A stretch of 19,558 bases of DNA, taken from positions 1 through 19,558 of the forward strand of contig CATZCM010000028.1 of assembly GCA_958417225.1 (NCBI GenBank), given 5' to 3'. Of the stretch, positions 5,651 to 13,693 are shown in pieces. The notes below the pieces were generated by a model. It was given only the letters and a program-made list of their open reading frames with translations. It was not told the DNA's origin and made no database searches. The stretch is from an uncultured Eubacteriales bacterium (GTDB taxonomy: Bacteria > Bacillota > Clostridia > Oscillospirales > Acutalibacteraceae). The translations under genes and the position numbers were made by a program. The stretch's first letter is position 1; every line of letters starts with the position of its first letter.

Positions 5651-6657
5651 AAAATTTACTATGTGATCTTTGTTGCGCGTCATCTTTTTATAAAAGTGAT
5701 AGAAAGGTTTCTGACGTTATTATAAGAGAACTTTCAAAATATGCTAAAGTAAAAAGTGATTTTAACGGAAATATAATAGCAACTATGGGAAATTTCGAAT
5801 CTAAAAAAAACATTATGTTGGATGCACACTGCGATCAAATTGGATTTATAGTTACACACATTAAAAACGGCTTTATAAAAATTGCAAATTGCGGTGGTGT
5901 AGATGTTAGGATGCTTCCTGGGCTACGCGTAAAAATTTACGGAAACCAGCCTGTTATAGGTATAATCTGCACTATCCCCCCACACATTGAAAAGGGAGAA
6001 AAAGAACTTAGTATAGACGATATTGTAATTGATACAGGTCTCACTGCAGAAAAAGCTAGTAGTCTTATTGAAATCGGTGATTTTGTTGGATTTGACGAAA
6101 GCCCAAGTATACTGCTTGAAAATCGCATTGCTGCCCCTGCACTTGACAATCGTGTAGGTGTTGCGACCCTTTTGCAAGTCGCCAAAAATTTATCAAAAAA
6201 GAAATTAGATTGTAAAGTAACTATAGTTTTTAGCAACTGTGAAGAAACTACAGGTGCTGGTGCTAAGACTGCTGCATATGAAGTAAATGCAGATGAAGCA
6301 ATTGTAGTTGATGTAAGTTTCGCAAGACAACCGGGAATTCCACACAGTAAAAGTGCAGAACTTGCTTCAGGGCCCATGATTGGAATATCTCCGTCACTTT
6401 CAAGTGACGTGTACACAAAACTGATTAATATCGCAAAAAATCAAAAAATAAAATATAACATCGAACCGATGAATGGACGTACCGGAACTAATGCAGATTA
6501 TATATCCATCAGTAGAAACGGCGTGCGTACAGGACTTGTATCGGTTCCAATTAGATACATGCATACCCCGGTAGAGGTTGTGGATATGTGTGACATAAAA
6601 AATTCTTCAAAACTTATTACAAAATACATTGTAGATGGAGGTGCTACTATTGAATAG
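5647..6657 (+). CDS. M42 family metallopeptidase (first of a tandem pair)
   Basis: A 336-residue protein of the M42 (glutamyl aminopeptidase/cellulase M-like) family, whose members are cytosolic, di-metal, usually dodecameric aminopeptidases that degrade short peptides. Expected metal and catalytic residues are present: H61-x-D63 in DAHCDQIGF, bridging D167 in PALDNRVG, E199/E200 in NCEETTGAGA, D222 in VVDVSFARQPG and H306 in RYMHTPVEV. The first motif differs from the family norm HMDEIGF (HCDQIGF), and the EE motif reads EETTGAGA instead of EExGLRGA. It overlaps murD by 4 nt and runs 8 nt past the start of the second M42 gene, so the three are translationally coupled. The metal-ligand set argues for an active enzyme, but the substrate is unknown. 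Confidence 0.9.
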   Translation: MKNLLCDLCCASSFYKSDRKVSDVIIRELSKYAKVKSDFNGNIIATMGNFESKKNIMLDAHCDQIGFIVTHIKNGFIKIANCGGVDVRMLPGLRVKIYGNQPVIGIICTIPPHIEKGEKELSIDDIVIDTGLTAEKASSLIEIGDFVGFDESPSILLENRIAAPALDNRVGVATLLQVAKNLSKKKLDCKVTIVFSNCEETTGAGAKTAAYEVNADEAIVVDVSFARQPGIPHSKSAELASGPMIGISPSLSSDVYTKLINIAKNQKIKYNIEPMNGRTGTNADYISISRNGVRTGLVSVPIRYMHTPVEVVDMCDIKNSSKLITKYIVDGGATIE

Positions 6658-7732
6658 TTTTGATATTTTAAAAAGGCTTTGCCGAGTAAAAGCAACATCT
6701 GGTTCAGAAAGAACTGTGCGTGACATTATACTGTCTGAAATAAAAAACTATGCAGATAAAATTCAAGTAGATGCACTTGGAAATATAATAGCTTATAAGA
6801 AAGGAAAATCACCTGCGAAAACTAGACTTATGATATCGTGCCACATGGATGAAGTCGGATTTATAGTCATGGATATTATGGAAGATGGCCTTTTGAAATT
6901 CGCCCCAGTTGGTGGTGTGAAGGCTAGTACAGCTTTGTGTACAACAGTTTGCGTAGGAGAAAATGAAGTCCCTGGAGTTATTGGATTTAAGCCAGTTCAT
7001 CTTTTGGGAAGCGAAGAGAAAAAAATGCCACTAGATTATGATAAATTGTACATTGACATCGGAGCGAAAAGTCGAGAACAAGCTTTAAAAAGCGTAAAAC
7101 TTGGTGATTTTATTCATTTTTCCAGTCCGTTTTATGTATCTGATCAAAATGGTTTACTCATGCAAAAAACGAACGATTTTCAGGGCAAACTCATACGAGC
7201 CAAAGCATTGGATGATAGAATTGGATGCTTTTTGCTAATACAAATGCTCAAAAAGAATTTTTTGCATGATATGTACTTTGTTTTCACAGTACAAGAAGAA
7301 ATTGGTCTACGTGGTGCATCTGTAGCTGCTTATACTGTTGAACCTGAAGTTGCCATAATTGTAGAAGCAACAACTGCTTCAGACATATTGGGTATAGATG
7401 ATAGTAAAAAAGTTTGCTCATTAAATGAAGGTACTGTTGTGTCATTTATGGATAGGGCTACTGTATATGACCGAAAACTTTATCAATTAGCCTTGGATAT
7501 AGCGAGAGTAAAAGATATTAAAGTCCAACCCAAATGTTCCGTAACCGGAGGAAATGATGCTGGGGCCATACATAAAACAAAAAGTGGTATTCGAACTATC
7601 GCATTATCACTGCCGTGCAGATATCTTCACAGCAGTATGTGCCAGATAAGCGGAGACGACATCATAAATACAGAACGTCTTTTAAATGAACTTTCTTTTG
7701 AAATAACGGAGGGTGCTTTGAGTGGAAGGTAA
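6650..7732 (+). CDS. M42 family metallopeptidase (second of a tandem pair)
   Basis: A 360-residue M42 peptidase if started at TTG 6650. This start was chosen because GGAGGT (6637-6642) lies 7 nt upstream and because LNSFDILKRLCRVKATSG matches the usual M42 N-terminus. An in-frame ATG at 6635 would place the ribosome site inside the gene. Ligands, numbered from the TTG, are H65-x-D67 in CHMDEVGF, D188 in ALDDRIG, E216/E217 in VQEEIGLRGA, E239 in VEATTASD and H327 in PCRYLHSS. The C-terminal motif departs from the common HSPVEVVD, reading HSSMCQISGDD. It resembles its upstream neighbour in plan but not closely in sequence, so the pair looks like an old duplication or two subfamilies rather than a recent copy. 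It overlaps the next gene by 11 nt. Confidence 0.9.
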   Translation: MNSFDILKRLCRVKATSGSERTVRDIILSEIKNYADKIQVDALGNIIAYKKGKSPAKTRLMISCHMDEVGFIVMDIMEDGLLKFAPVGGVKASTALCTTVCVGENEVPGVIGFKPVHLLGSEEKKMPLDYDKLYIDIGAKSREQALKSVKLGDFIHFSSPFYVSDQNGLLMQKTNDFQGKLIRAKALDDRIGCFLLIQMLKKNFLHDMYFVFTVQEEIGLRGASVAAYTVEPEVAIIVEATTASDILGIDDSKKVCSLNEGTVVSFMDRATVYDRKLYQLALDIARVKDIKVQPKCSVTGGNDAGAIHKTKSGIRTIALSLPCRYLHSSMCQISGDDIINTERLLNELSFEITEGALSGR

Positions 7733-8987
7733 ATTACCCAATATTTTTAATTTGGATGAAAAAATACTAAAAAAAGCAGAAGAAGCAATTTGTGCATCTG
7801 AAGACGTATTTAAAGATATTGAAAAAATAACGGAGTTTAATCAACAAAAAGTACTTAATGCATTTATACAAGAAGGTGTAAGTGCAAGACACTTTATGTC
7901 ATCAGATGGATATGGTTATGGTGATGATGGACGAGACGCATTAGATAGAGTGTATGCAAGAATATTTGACACACAAGATGCTTTAGTACGACATAATTTC
8001 GTAAGTGGTACACATGCACTAACGGTTGCACTTTTTGGATTGTTACGTCCCGGAGATACAATGTTGTCAGTAACCGGAGCTCCATATGACACTATGCAAA
8101 GCGTAATCGGGATAACCGGACAAAACTCCGGATCACTTTTTGAATTTGGAATAAATTATAAACAAATAGATATACTGGAAAATGGCAAAGTTGATATAGA
8201 TAATATACCAAAAGCCTTAACATGTGATGTCAAGGTAGTATATATACAACGTTCAAGAGGATATTCTTTGAGAAAATCTCTGTCGTGTTACGACATACAA
8301 AAAATTATCGCTAAAGTAAGAACGGTTTCAAAAAACTGTATTATAGTTGTAGACAACTGTTATGGTGAATTCGTGGAAAAAATTGAACCTACGTCAGTTG
8401 GCGCTGATATAGCAGTTGGTTCCCTGATAAAAAATCCCGGTGGCGGTATAGCTGCTGTTGGTGGATATATTGTAGGTAAGAGCAAATTTATCGAAATGTG
8501 TGCAGATCGACTGACTACTCCCGGAACCGGAAAAGAAGTAGGTGCAACCATAAATCAAAATAAATCTATGTTTATGGGGATTTTTAATGCCCCACATGTA
8601 GTCGGAGAGGCACTGAAAACCGCGATATTTGCTGCAAAATTTTTTGAAAGTTTAGGTTACGAAGCAATCCCCGCATACAATGAAAAAAGAGCAGACATTG
8701 TTCAAACCTTAAAACTTAAAAATAAAGAAAATTTAATTGCATTCTGCCAAGGAATCCAAAAAGGTTCACCCGTGGATTCTTTTGTGAAACCAGAACCGTG
8801 GGATATGCCTGGATACGATAGTCAGGTTATCATGGCAGCAGGCACATTTACACTTGGAGCTTCTATTGAAATGTCTGCAGATGCCCCGCTTAGAGAACCA
8901 TTCGCAGTGTGGATGCAAGGAGGATTGAATTTTTATAGTGCAAAGTGTGGAATAATGATTGCAGCAAATGAACTATTTATGAGGTGA
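7722..8987 (+). CDS. PLP-dependent 'methionine gamma-lyase family' protein (PF06838, YnbB-like)
   Basis: A 421-residue member of the fold-type I PLP family annotated as methionine gamma-lyase family or, historically, aluminium resistance protein (COG4100). Visible features are RHNFVSGTHALTVALFGLLRPGD (about 90-112, cofactor-phosphate region), VVDNCYGEF with PLP-ring Asp211, and SLIKNPGGGIAAVGGYI with the Schiff-base Lys237. The late segment ASIEMSADAPLREPF is conserved in the family. Length is normal. The start is GTG 7722, with GGAGGGTG 6 nt upstream. The true substrate of this family is not settled: a sulfur amino-acid lyase is the usual annotation. It overlaps the M42 gene upstream and is followed after 4 nt by the CPBP gene. 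Cytoplasmic. Confidence 0.9.
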   Translation: MEGKLPNIFNLDEKILKKAEEAICASEDVFKDIEKITEFNQQKVLNAFIQEGVSARHFMSSDGYGYGDDGRDALDRVYARIFDTQDALVRHNFVSGTHALTVALFGLLRPGDTMLSVTGAPYDTMQSVIGITGQNSGSLFEFGINYKQIDILENGKVDIDNIPKALTCDVKVVYIQRSRGYSLRKSLSCYDIQKIIAKVRTVSKNCIIVVDNCYGEFVEKIEPTSVGADIAVGSLIKNPGGGIAAVGGYIVGKSKFIEMCADRLTTPGTGKEVGATINQNKSMFMGIFNAPHVVGEALKTAIFAAKFFESLGYEAIPAYNEKRADIVQTLKLKNKENLIAFCQGIQKGSPVDSFVKPEPWDMPGYDSQVIMAAGTFTLGASIEMSADAPLREPFAVWMQGGLNFYSAKCGIMIAANELFMR

Positions 8988-8991
8988 TGTA

Positions 8992-9936
8992 ATGTACAAT
9001 CAATATGACTTTAATATTAAAAACTCTGAAAAATCTACGCTAAAACATTTAGCTAGTTCGTTTGGGTTTGCGTTGCTTATTTCATCTGCATTTCAAATTA
9101 TTATTGCAATCATCGAAACGATGTATATGTTGCTTATAAAAAACAATGAAATCAAATTCATAACAAAACAGCTCTTTTTAGCAATCGAGTCAGTAATGTT
9201 ATTGCTTCCGATTGGTTTTTTGACTTATAAATCGTACATCCCAGAAAAAAAATTCATCTTACCCTTTAAGAAAAATTCACCTAAAACAACTATATTGACG
9301 GTTATCTTCGGTCTTGGCGTTTCATTCTGTGCTCAGATAATTTCGGCAATTGTTCAAAATGTTATTGATGCACCATCTCCCCAAATTGATTATAAAAATT
9401 CACTTTTTTCAATATTGGTAAGTATTTTTTCTATTTCAATAGTACCTGCTGTAGTTGAAGAAATTACATTTCGTGGGGTTATGCTTGGATCCCTCCGTCG
9501 ATATGGAGACAAATTTGCAATTTTCATGTCAGCCTTATTGTTTGGTATATTGCATGGAAATGTATCACAATCTATATTTGCTTTTATTTTGGGAATAACA
9601 TTCGGGTATATGACCATAAAGACAAATTCATTATTACCATCTATAATTGTTCATATGCTAAATAATCTATTATCAGTGCTTATTGGTTCTGGAATATTAA
9701 ACTCCGTTATTTATTTTCTACTCGGTGTAGTAATCACCATACAAGCAATAATAATTTCAATCAGCTTATCAATCAAGGACAAGAATTTTCTAAATATTGA
9801 TGACACAACAATATGCTATTTGAATTCCAGAGAAAAAATCAAAGCGTTTTTTGAAAATTCCGGAATTATAATATTTATGGTACTATACTTATTAATTATA
9901 GTTTTAAATTACACTAAAACGAGGTTATTTATATGA
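8992..9936 (+). CDS. CPBP family intramembrane glutamic endopeptidase
   Basis: A 314-residue polytopic membrane protein with about seven or eight hydrophobic segments. The CPBP/Abi (PF02517) signature is complete: EEITFR at 156-161 (catalytic Glu pair and Arg), FGILH at 184-188 and HMLNN at 221-225. These are the residues that line the active site in intramembrane CaaX-type proteases. Bacterial members act in peptide maturation, bacteriocin self-immunity or protein scaffolding, and no bacteriocin gene is nearby. A last hydrophobic stretch (about 290-308) lies outside the conserved core. GAGGTGA at the end of the preceding gene serves as the Shine-Dalgarno. Its stop overlaps the start of tadA by 4 nt. 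Its specific target is unknown. Confidence 0.9.
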   Translation: MYNQYDFNIKNSEKSTLKHLASSFGFALLISSAFQIIIAIIETMYMLLIKNNEIKFITKQLFLAIESVMLLLPIGFLTYKSYIPEKKFILPFKKNSPKTTILTVIFGLGVSFCAQIISAIVQNVIDAPSPQIDYKNSLFSILVSIFSISIVPAVVEEITFRGVMLGSLRRYGDKFAIFMSALLFGILHGNVSQSIFAFILGITFGYMTIKTNSLLPSIIVHMLNNLLSVLIGSGILNSVIYFLLGVVITIQAIIISISLSIKDKNFLNIDDTTICYLNSREKIKAFFENSGIIIFMVLYLLIIVLNYTKTRLFI

Positions 9937-10382
9937 ACCAAACTGAAATGTTTATGATGCAAGCGCTTAACCAAGCTAAAATCTCAGAAAGTGAAGGTGA
10001 AATTCCAGTTGGAGCAGTTATAGTAAAAAATGGAGAAATTATAGCGTACGGAAGAAATCAACGCGAAATGAAACAAAACGCACTTTCCCACGCTGAGATT
10101 GAAGCTCTAAACAAAGCATGTAATAAACTAAAAAGTTGGAGACTTAACGATTGTGACATGTATGTAACAATGGAACCATGTGCAATGTGTGCTGGAGCAA
10201 TTCTTAATGCACGTATAAGAAAAGTTATATATGCTGTAAGTGATGAAAAATGTGGTGCATGCGGATCTGTTATCAATTTATTTGATATGCCATTCAACCA
10301 CCGACCTCGAATACAAAAGGGCGTACTGGAAAATGAATGTGCAAATTTAATAAGGAATTTTTTCAAAGAATTGAGAGAATAG
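9933..10382 (+). CDS. tadA: tRNA-specific adenosine deaminase
   Basis: A 149-residue zinc deaminase that converts A34 to inosine in the wobble position, classically of tRNA-Arg(ACG). The zinc-binding site is complete: HAE at 53-55 (His ligand and catalytic Glu) and PCAMC at 82-86 (two Cys ligands). GEIPVGAVIVKNGEII near 22-37 and NHRPRIQKGV toward the C-terminus are typical of TadA rather than of cytidine or guanine deaminases. Length fits the family. It overlaps the CPBP gene by 4 nt and is followed after 10 nt by dtd, so two tRNA-quality genes sit together at the operon's end. Confidence 0.96.
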   Translation: MNQTEMFMMQALNQAKISESEGEIPVGAVIVKNGEIIAYGRNQREMKQNALSHAEIEALNKACNKLKSWRLNDCDMYVTMEPCAMCAGAILNARIRKVIYAVSDEKCGACGSVINLFDMPFNHRPRIQKGVLENECANLIRNFFKELRE

Positions 10383-10392
10383 GAGAGTACAT

Positions 10393-10839
10393 ATGAGGGT
10401 AGTACTGCAACGTGTGAGAAAATCTTCTGTTACTGTGAATAATGAAGTAATCGGACAGATAAACCATGGACTTATGGTTTTAGTTGGTGTAAAGTGCGGC
10501 GACACTACTAAAGATGCAGATGAACTTGTCGGAAAAATAGTTAAACTTCGAATTTTTGATGACGAAAATGGCGTCATGAACAAATCTATCGTAGATTCTG
10601 GAGGCGATATACTCACCGTATCAAACTTTACTTTATATGCAGATTGCAAAAAAGGGTGTCGACCTTCATATTCAACATCAGCCCCGTTCAAAGAAGCAAA
10701 AGTGCTATATGATTATTTCAACAGCACTTTAGAAGGAAAGCTTAAAAAGAAAATAGAAACAGGTATTTTTGGTGCGAATATGCAAGTTGACATTTCAAAC
10801 GATGGACCAATTACAATTATTATTGACAGCATGAAGTGA
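10393..10839 (+). CDS. dtd: D-aminoacyl-tRNA deacylase
   Basis: A 148-residue protein that hydrolyses D-amino acids wrongly attached to tRNA and works as a homodimer. Family marks are MRVVLQRVRKSSVTV at the N-terminus, GLMVLVGV, the SNFTL motif at 77-81 (canonical SQFTL, so Gln to Asn) and the cross-subunit Gly-Pro in NDGPIT at 136-141. The segment after SNFTL reads YADCKKGCRPS, with two Cys where many homologues have Thr and Arg. GGAGAG lies upstream of the ATG. It is the last gene of the murD operon. Its presence in an operon that begins with a D-glutamate ligase is suggestive of D-amino-acid management, but that link is inference. Confidence 0.94.
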   Translation: MRVVLQRVRKSSVTVNNEVIGQINHGLMVLVGVKCGDTTKDADELVGKIVKLRIFDDENGVMNKSIVDSGGDILTVSNFTLYADCKKGCRPSYSTSAPFKEAKVLYDYFNSTLEGKLKKKIETGIFGANMQVDISNDGPITIIIDSMK

Positions 10840-10853
10840 TTTGGATATGAAAT

Positions 10854-10883
10854 TTGACAAGTTAACAAAACTTGTGATACTAT
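10854..10883 (+). promoter_or_regulatory. valS promoter with an embedded inverted repeat
   Basis: A perfect TTGACA (10854-10859), an 18-nt spacer ending TGTGA, and TACTAT (10878-10883). ACAAGTT (10857-10863) and AACTTGT (10869-10875) form a perfect 7-bp inverted repeat separated by 5 nt. It overlaps the -35 and fills the spacer, a position where a bound protein would block polymerase. The predicted transcript starts about 27 nt before the valS ATG, leaving no room for a T-box. Confidence 0.75.
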
Positions 10884-10916
10884 AGAATTAGTTAAGTTTC
10901 GAAAGGAGAACGTTAC

Positions 10917-13544
10917 ATGAAAAAAGAACTTCCTAAAACCTATAACCCAAAAGATGTTGAAAGTAATTTATACGATTTTTGGCTTGAAAATAAATATTTC
11001 CATGCACACGTAAACAAAGATAAAAAACCATATGTTATTTCAATGCCGCCCCCAAATATAACTGGGCATTTACATATGGGACATGCATTGGATCAAACTT
11101 TACAAGATATTTTAATTAGATTTAAAAGAATGCAAGGATTTGAAGCACTATGGGTTCCAGGAGTCGATCACGCAGCAATTGCAACAGAAGCTAAAATTGT
11201 CGAAGCTATGAAAAAAGACGGCGTAACCAAAGAATCTATTGGTCGAGAAGAATTTCTAAAACGTGCATGGGCTTGGAAAGAAAAGTTCGGAAATAGAATA
11301 AATGAACAAATAAAAAAATTAGGGTCATCGTGTGATTGGAGCCGTGAAAGGTTCACTTTGGATGAAGGTTGCTCTAAAGCTGTAAAAGACGTGTTTGTTC
11401 GATTGTACGATAAGGGTTATATTTATAAAGGTGAACGCCTTGTAAATTGGTGTCCAGTGTGCAAAACATCTATTTCAGATGCTGAGGTTGATTTTACCGA
11501 GCATGACGGACATTTTTGGCATCTCAAATACCCGCTTTCAGACGGTAGTGGTGAACTTTTACTTGCAACCACTCGTCCTGAAACATTACTTGGAGATACA
11601 GCTGTAGCTGTTCACCCTGACGATGTTCGATATCAAAAGTTTATTGGCAAAACGGTAACGTTACCTTTAGTCGGAAGAAAAATTCCAATTGTTGCAGATA
11701 AATACGTGGAACAAGACTTCGGTACAGGAGTCGTAAAAATTACCCCCGCACATGATCCAAACGATTTTGAGGTCGGTAAGCGTCACAAACTACCATTTAT
11801 AAACGTAATGGACGAAAATGCAGTTATGAATGAAAATGCAGGAAAATATCAAGGAATGGATCGATACGAAGCTAGAAAGAAAATTTTAGAAGATCTCAAA
11901 GCAGAGGGATTCTTAGTTAAAGTTGAGGATATCAAACATAACGTAGGATCATGTTATCGATGCAATACTATTATCGAACCCAGACTTTCAGAACAGTGGT
12001 TCGTAAAAATGAAAGAACTTGCTCTTCCTGCACTTGACGCGGTTAAGAAAACTCATGAGTTAAAAATAATCCCAGAAAGGTTTGAGAAAATCTATATAAA
12101 CTGGCTTGAAAATATAAAAGATTGGTGTATATCAAGACAGCTTTGGTGGGGACACAGAATACCCGTTTGGTATTGTGACGATTGTAATGAAGTTATTGTG
12201 TCAAAAGACGATATTCACTGTTGTCCCAAATGCTCATCCAATAACATACACAGAGATGAAAATACACTTGATACCTGGTTTTCATCAGCGCTTTGGCCAT
12301 TTTCTGTCTTGGGTTGGCCAGAACAAACGGAAGACTTTCGGTACTTCTATCCAAATGATACACTGGTTACTGGTTATGATATTATTTTCTTCTGGGTTAT
12401 ACGCATGGTGTTTTCTGGTCTCGAGCATACTGGTAAACTCCCATTTAAAAAAGTATTAATACATGGTATGGTTCGTGATGATCAAGGTAGGAAAATGTCT
12501 AAATCTTTGGGCAACGGAATAGATCCTTTGAAAATCATTGACAAATATGGCGCTGATGCCTTGAGATTTACTCTTGTAAATGGCAACAGTCCCGGAAACG
12601 ATATGAGATTCTCTGACGCGAAAGTTGAAGCGAGCAGGAATTTTGCTAATAAAATATGGAATGCTTCAAGGTTTATAATGATGAATTTGTCCGAACCTGT
12701 AAACGAAGTTTCTCTTCCAAACGAACTTGAAACAGAAGATAAATGGATTATAAGTTCACTTAACGATTTGTGTAAAGAAGTTACTGATAATATTGAAAAG
12801 TTTGAATTTGGAGTAGCTGTTCAAAAATTATACGATTTTATATGGGACCAATTTTGTGATTGGTATATTGAATTTTCAAAAGCAAGACTAAATCTAGATG
12901 ATGAACAATCAAAATCAGTTAAAAAAGTTCTAGTTTATGTCATGGCAAATGTTCTAAAATTATTGCATCCATTTATGCCATTTATAACTGAGGAAATTTA
13001 TAAAACTTTGGTGCCAAGTGCTAAATCTATCATGATTGAGGAATATCCTAAGTACAGTGAAAACCTAGTTTATATGAACGCAGTTTCACAAATGCAAAGT
13101 GTTATGGAAGCAATTAAGGGAATTCGTAATAGGCGATCTGAAATGAACGTACCTATGTCAAAAAAATCAAAGATTTTTATTGCCACAGAAAATGAAAAAG
13201 TCTTTACAAACGGAGCTAAATTTATAAAAAAACTCGCATACGCAAGTGATGTGATTATAAATAAGCCATGCGAAGATAATAGCGCAGTTACCGTGGTAAC
13301 TAGTGATGCAACAATTTATATTCCACTGTCGGAATTGATAGACAAAGATGCAGAACTTGCAAGACTTAACAAAGAACTAACCTCAACACAAAAACAACTC
13401 GATCAGTGTAACAATAAGCTTTCAAATGAAACTTTCTTACAAAAGGCACCAAAGCAAGTTGTTGATGGTGTGAAGTTAAATCAATCAAAATTACAAGAAA
13501 AAGTTAATATGCTCTGTTCTTCTATAGAAAATCTTTCGAAATGA
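10917..13544 (+). CDS. valS: Valyl-tRNA synthetase
   Basis: An 875-residue class I synthetase that charges tRNA-Val in the cytoplasm. The HIGH-type motif is HMGH at 53-56 within PPPNITGHLHMGHALD, and the KMSKS motif is at 526-530. Between them lie the editing domain (CP1, with GVDHAAIATEAKI before it, and LLATTRPETLLGD and GTGVVKITPAHDPND inside it) and CxxC pairs (WCPVC; WYCDDC and CCPKC) that may bind zinc. After the catalytic core come an anticodon-binding helical domain containing WDQFCDWYIEFSK, and a C-terminal coiled-coil tRNA arm (about 810-875, rich in Lys, Glu and Gln). The start is supported by AAAGGAGA 8 nt upstream. It is transcribed from its own promoter. The tRNA-Val gene lies 6.8 kb upstream. 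Confidence 0.97.
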   Translation: MKKELPKTYNPKDVESNLYDFWLENKYFHAHVNKDKKPYVISMPPPNITGHLHMGHALDQTLQDILIRFKRMQGFEALWVPGVDHAAIATEAKIVEAMKKDGVTKESIGREEFLKRAWAWKEKFGNRINEQIKKLGSSCDWSRERFTLDEGCSKAVKDVFVRLYDKGYIYKGERLVNWCPVCKTSISDAEVDFTEHDGHFWHLKYPLSDGSGELLLATTRPETLLGDTAVAVHPDDVRYQKFIGKTVTLPLVGRKIPIVADKYVEQDFGTGVVKITPAHDPNDFEVGKRHKLPFINVMDENAVMNENAGKYQGMDRYEARKKILEDLKAEGFLVKVEDIKHNVGSCYRCNTIIEPRLSEQWFVKMKELALPALDAVKKTHELKIIPERFEKIYINWLENIKDWCISRQLWWGHRIPVWYCDDCNEVIVSKDDIHCCPKCSSNNIHRDENTLDTWFSSALWPFSVLGWPEQTEDFRYFYPNDTLVTGYDIIFFWVIRMVFSGLEHTGKLPFKKVLIHGMVRDDQGRKMSKSLGNGIDPLKIIDKYGADALRFTLVNGNSPGNDMRFSDAKVEASRNFANKIWNASRFIMMNLSEPVNEVSLPNELETEDKWIISSLNDLCKEVTDNIEKFEFGVAVQKLYDFIWDQFCDWYIEFSKARLNLDDEQSKSVKKVLVYVMANVLKLLHPFMPFITEEIYKTLVPSAKSIMIEEYPKYSENLVYMNAVSQMQSVMEAIKGIRNRRSEMNVPMSKKSKIFIATENEKVFTNGAKFIKKLAYASDVIINKPCEDNSAVTVVTSDATIYIPLSELIDKDAELARLNKELTSTQKQLDQCNNKLSNETFLQKAPKQVVDGVKLNQSKLQEKVNMLCSSIENLSK

Positions 13545-13637
13545 TTTTGAAAAACGCTTTTATAAGTCACTTCCTCGCTTAGAAATCACCATACTAAAAA
13601 AAATATTTCAAATTTTCTTTATTTTTTCATTTTATTA

Positions 13638-13676
13638 TGTTATAATATTATTCAACGATTAATAATCGTATTTTTT
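13638..13676 (+). promoter_or_regulatory. hpf promoter and 5'-terminal hairpin
   Basis: An extended -10, TGT-TATAAT (TATAAT at 13641-13646), lies downstream of T-rich sequence. No good -35 is seen. Transcription would begin near 13653. The RNA would then start almost at once with the hairpin ACGATT-AAT-AATCGT (13655-13669), followed by ATTTTTT. The hairpin is small for a terminator but could cap the mRNA 5' end or act as a weak attenuator. Confidence 0.55.
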
Positions 13677-13693
13677 CAGAAGAGGGTGTTTTT

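Noticed and set aside
5937..6416. Long minus-strand frame opposite the first M42 gene (159 residues)
   Set aside because: It is a shadow frame: the plus strand carries all M42 metal-binding motifs, and the minus frame has no recognisable domain.
10058..10691. Minus-strand frames opposite tadA and dtd
   Set aside because: They overlap clearly identified enzymes, lack ribosome sites and show no family motif.
10857..10875. Intrinsic terminator after dtd
   Set aside because: The inverted repeat has no T tract and lies inside the valS promoter, so an operator-like site is the better reading.
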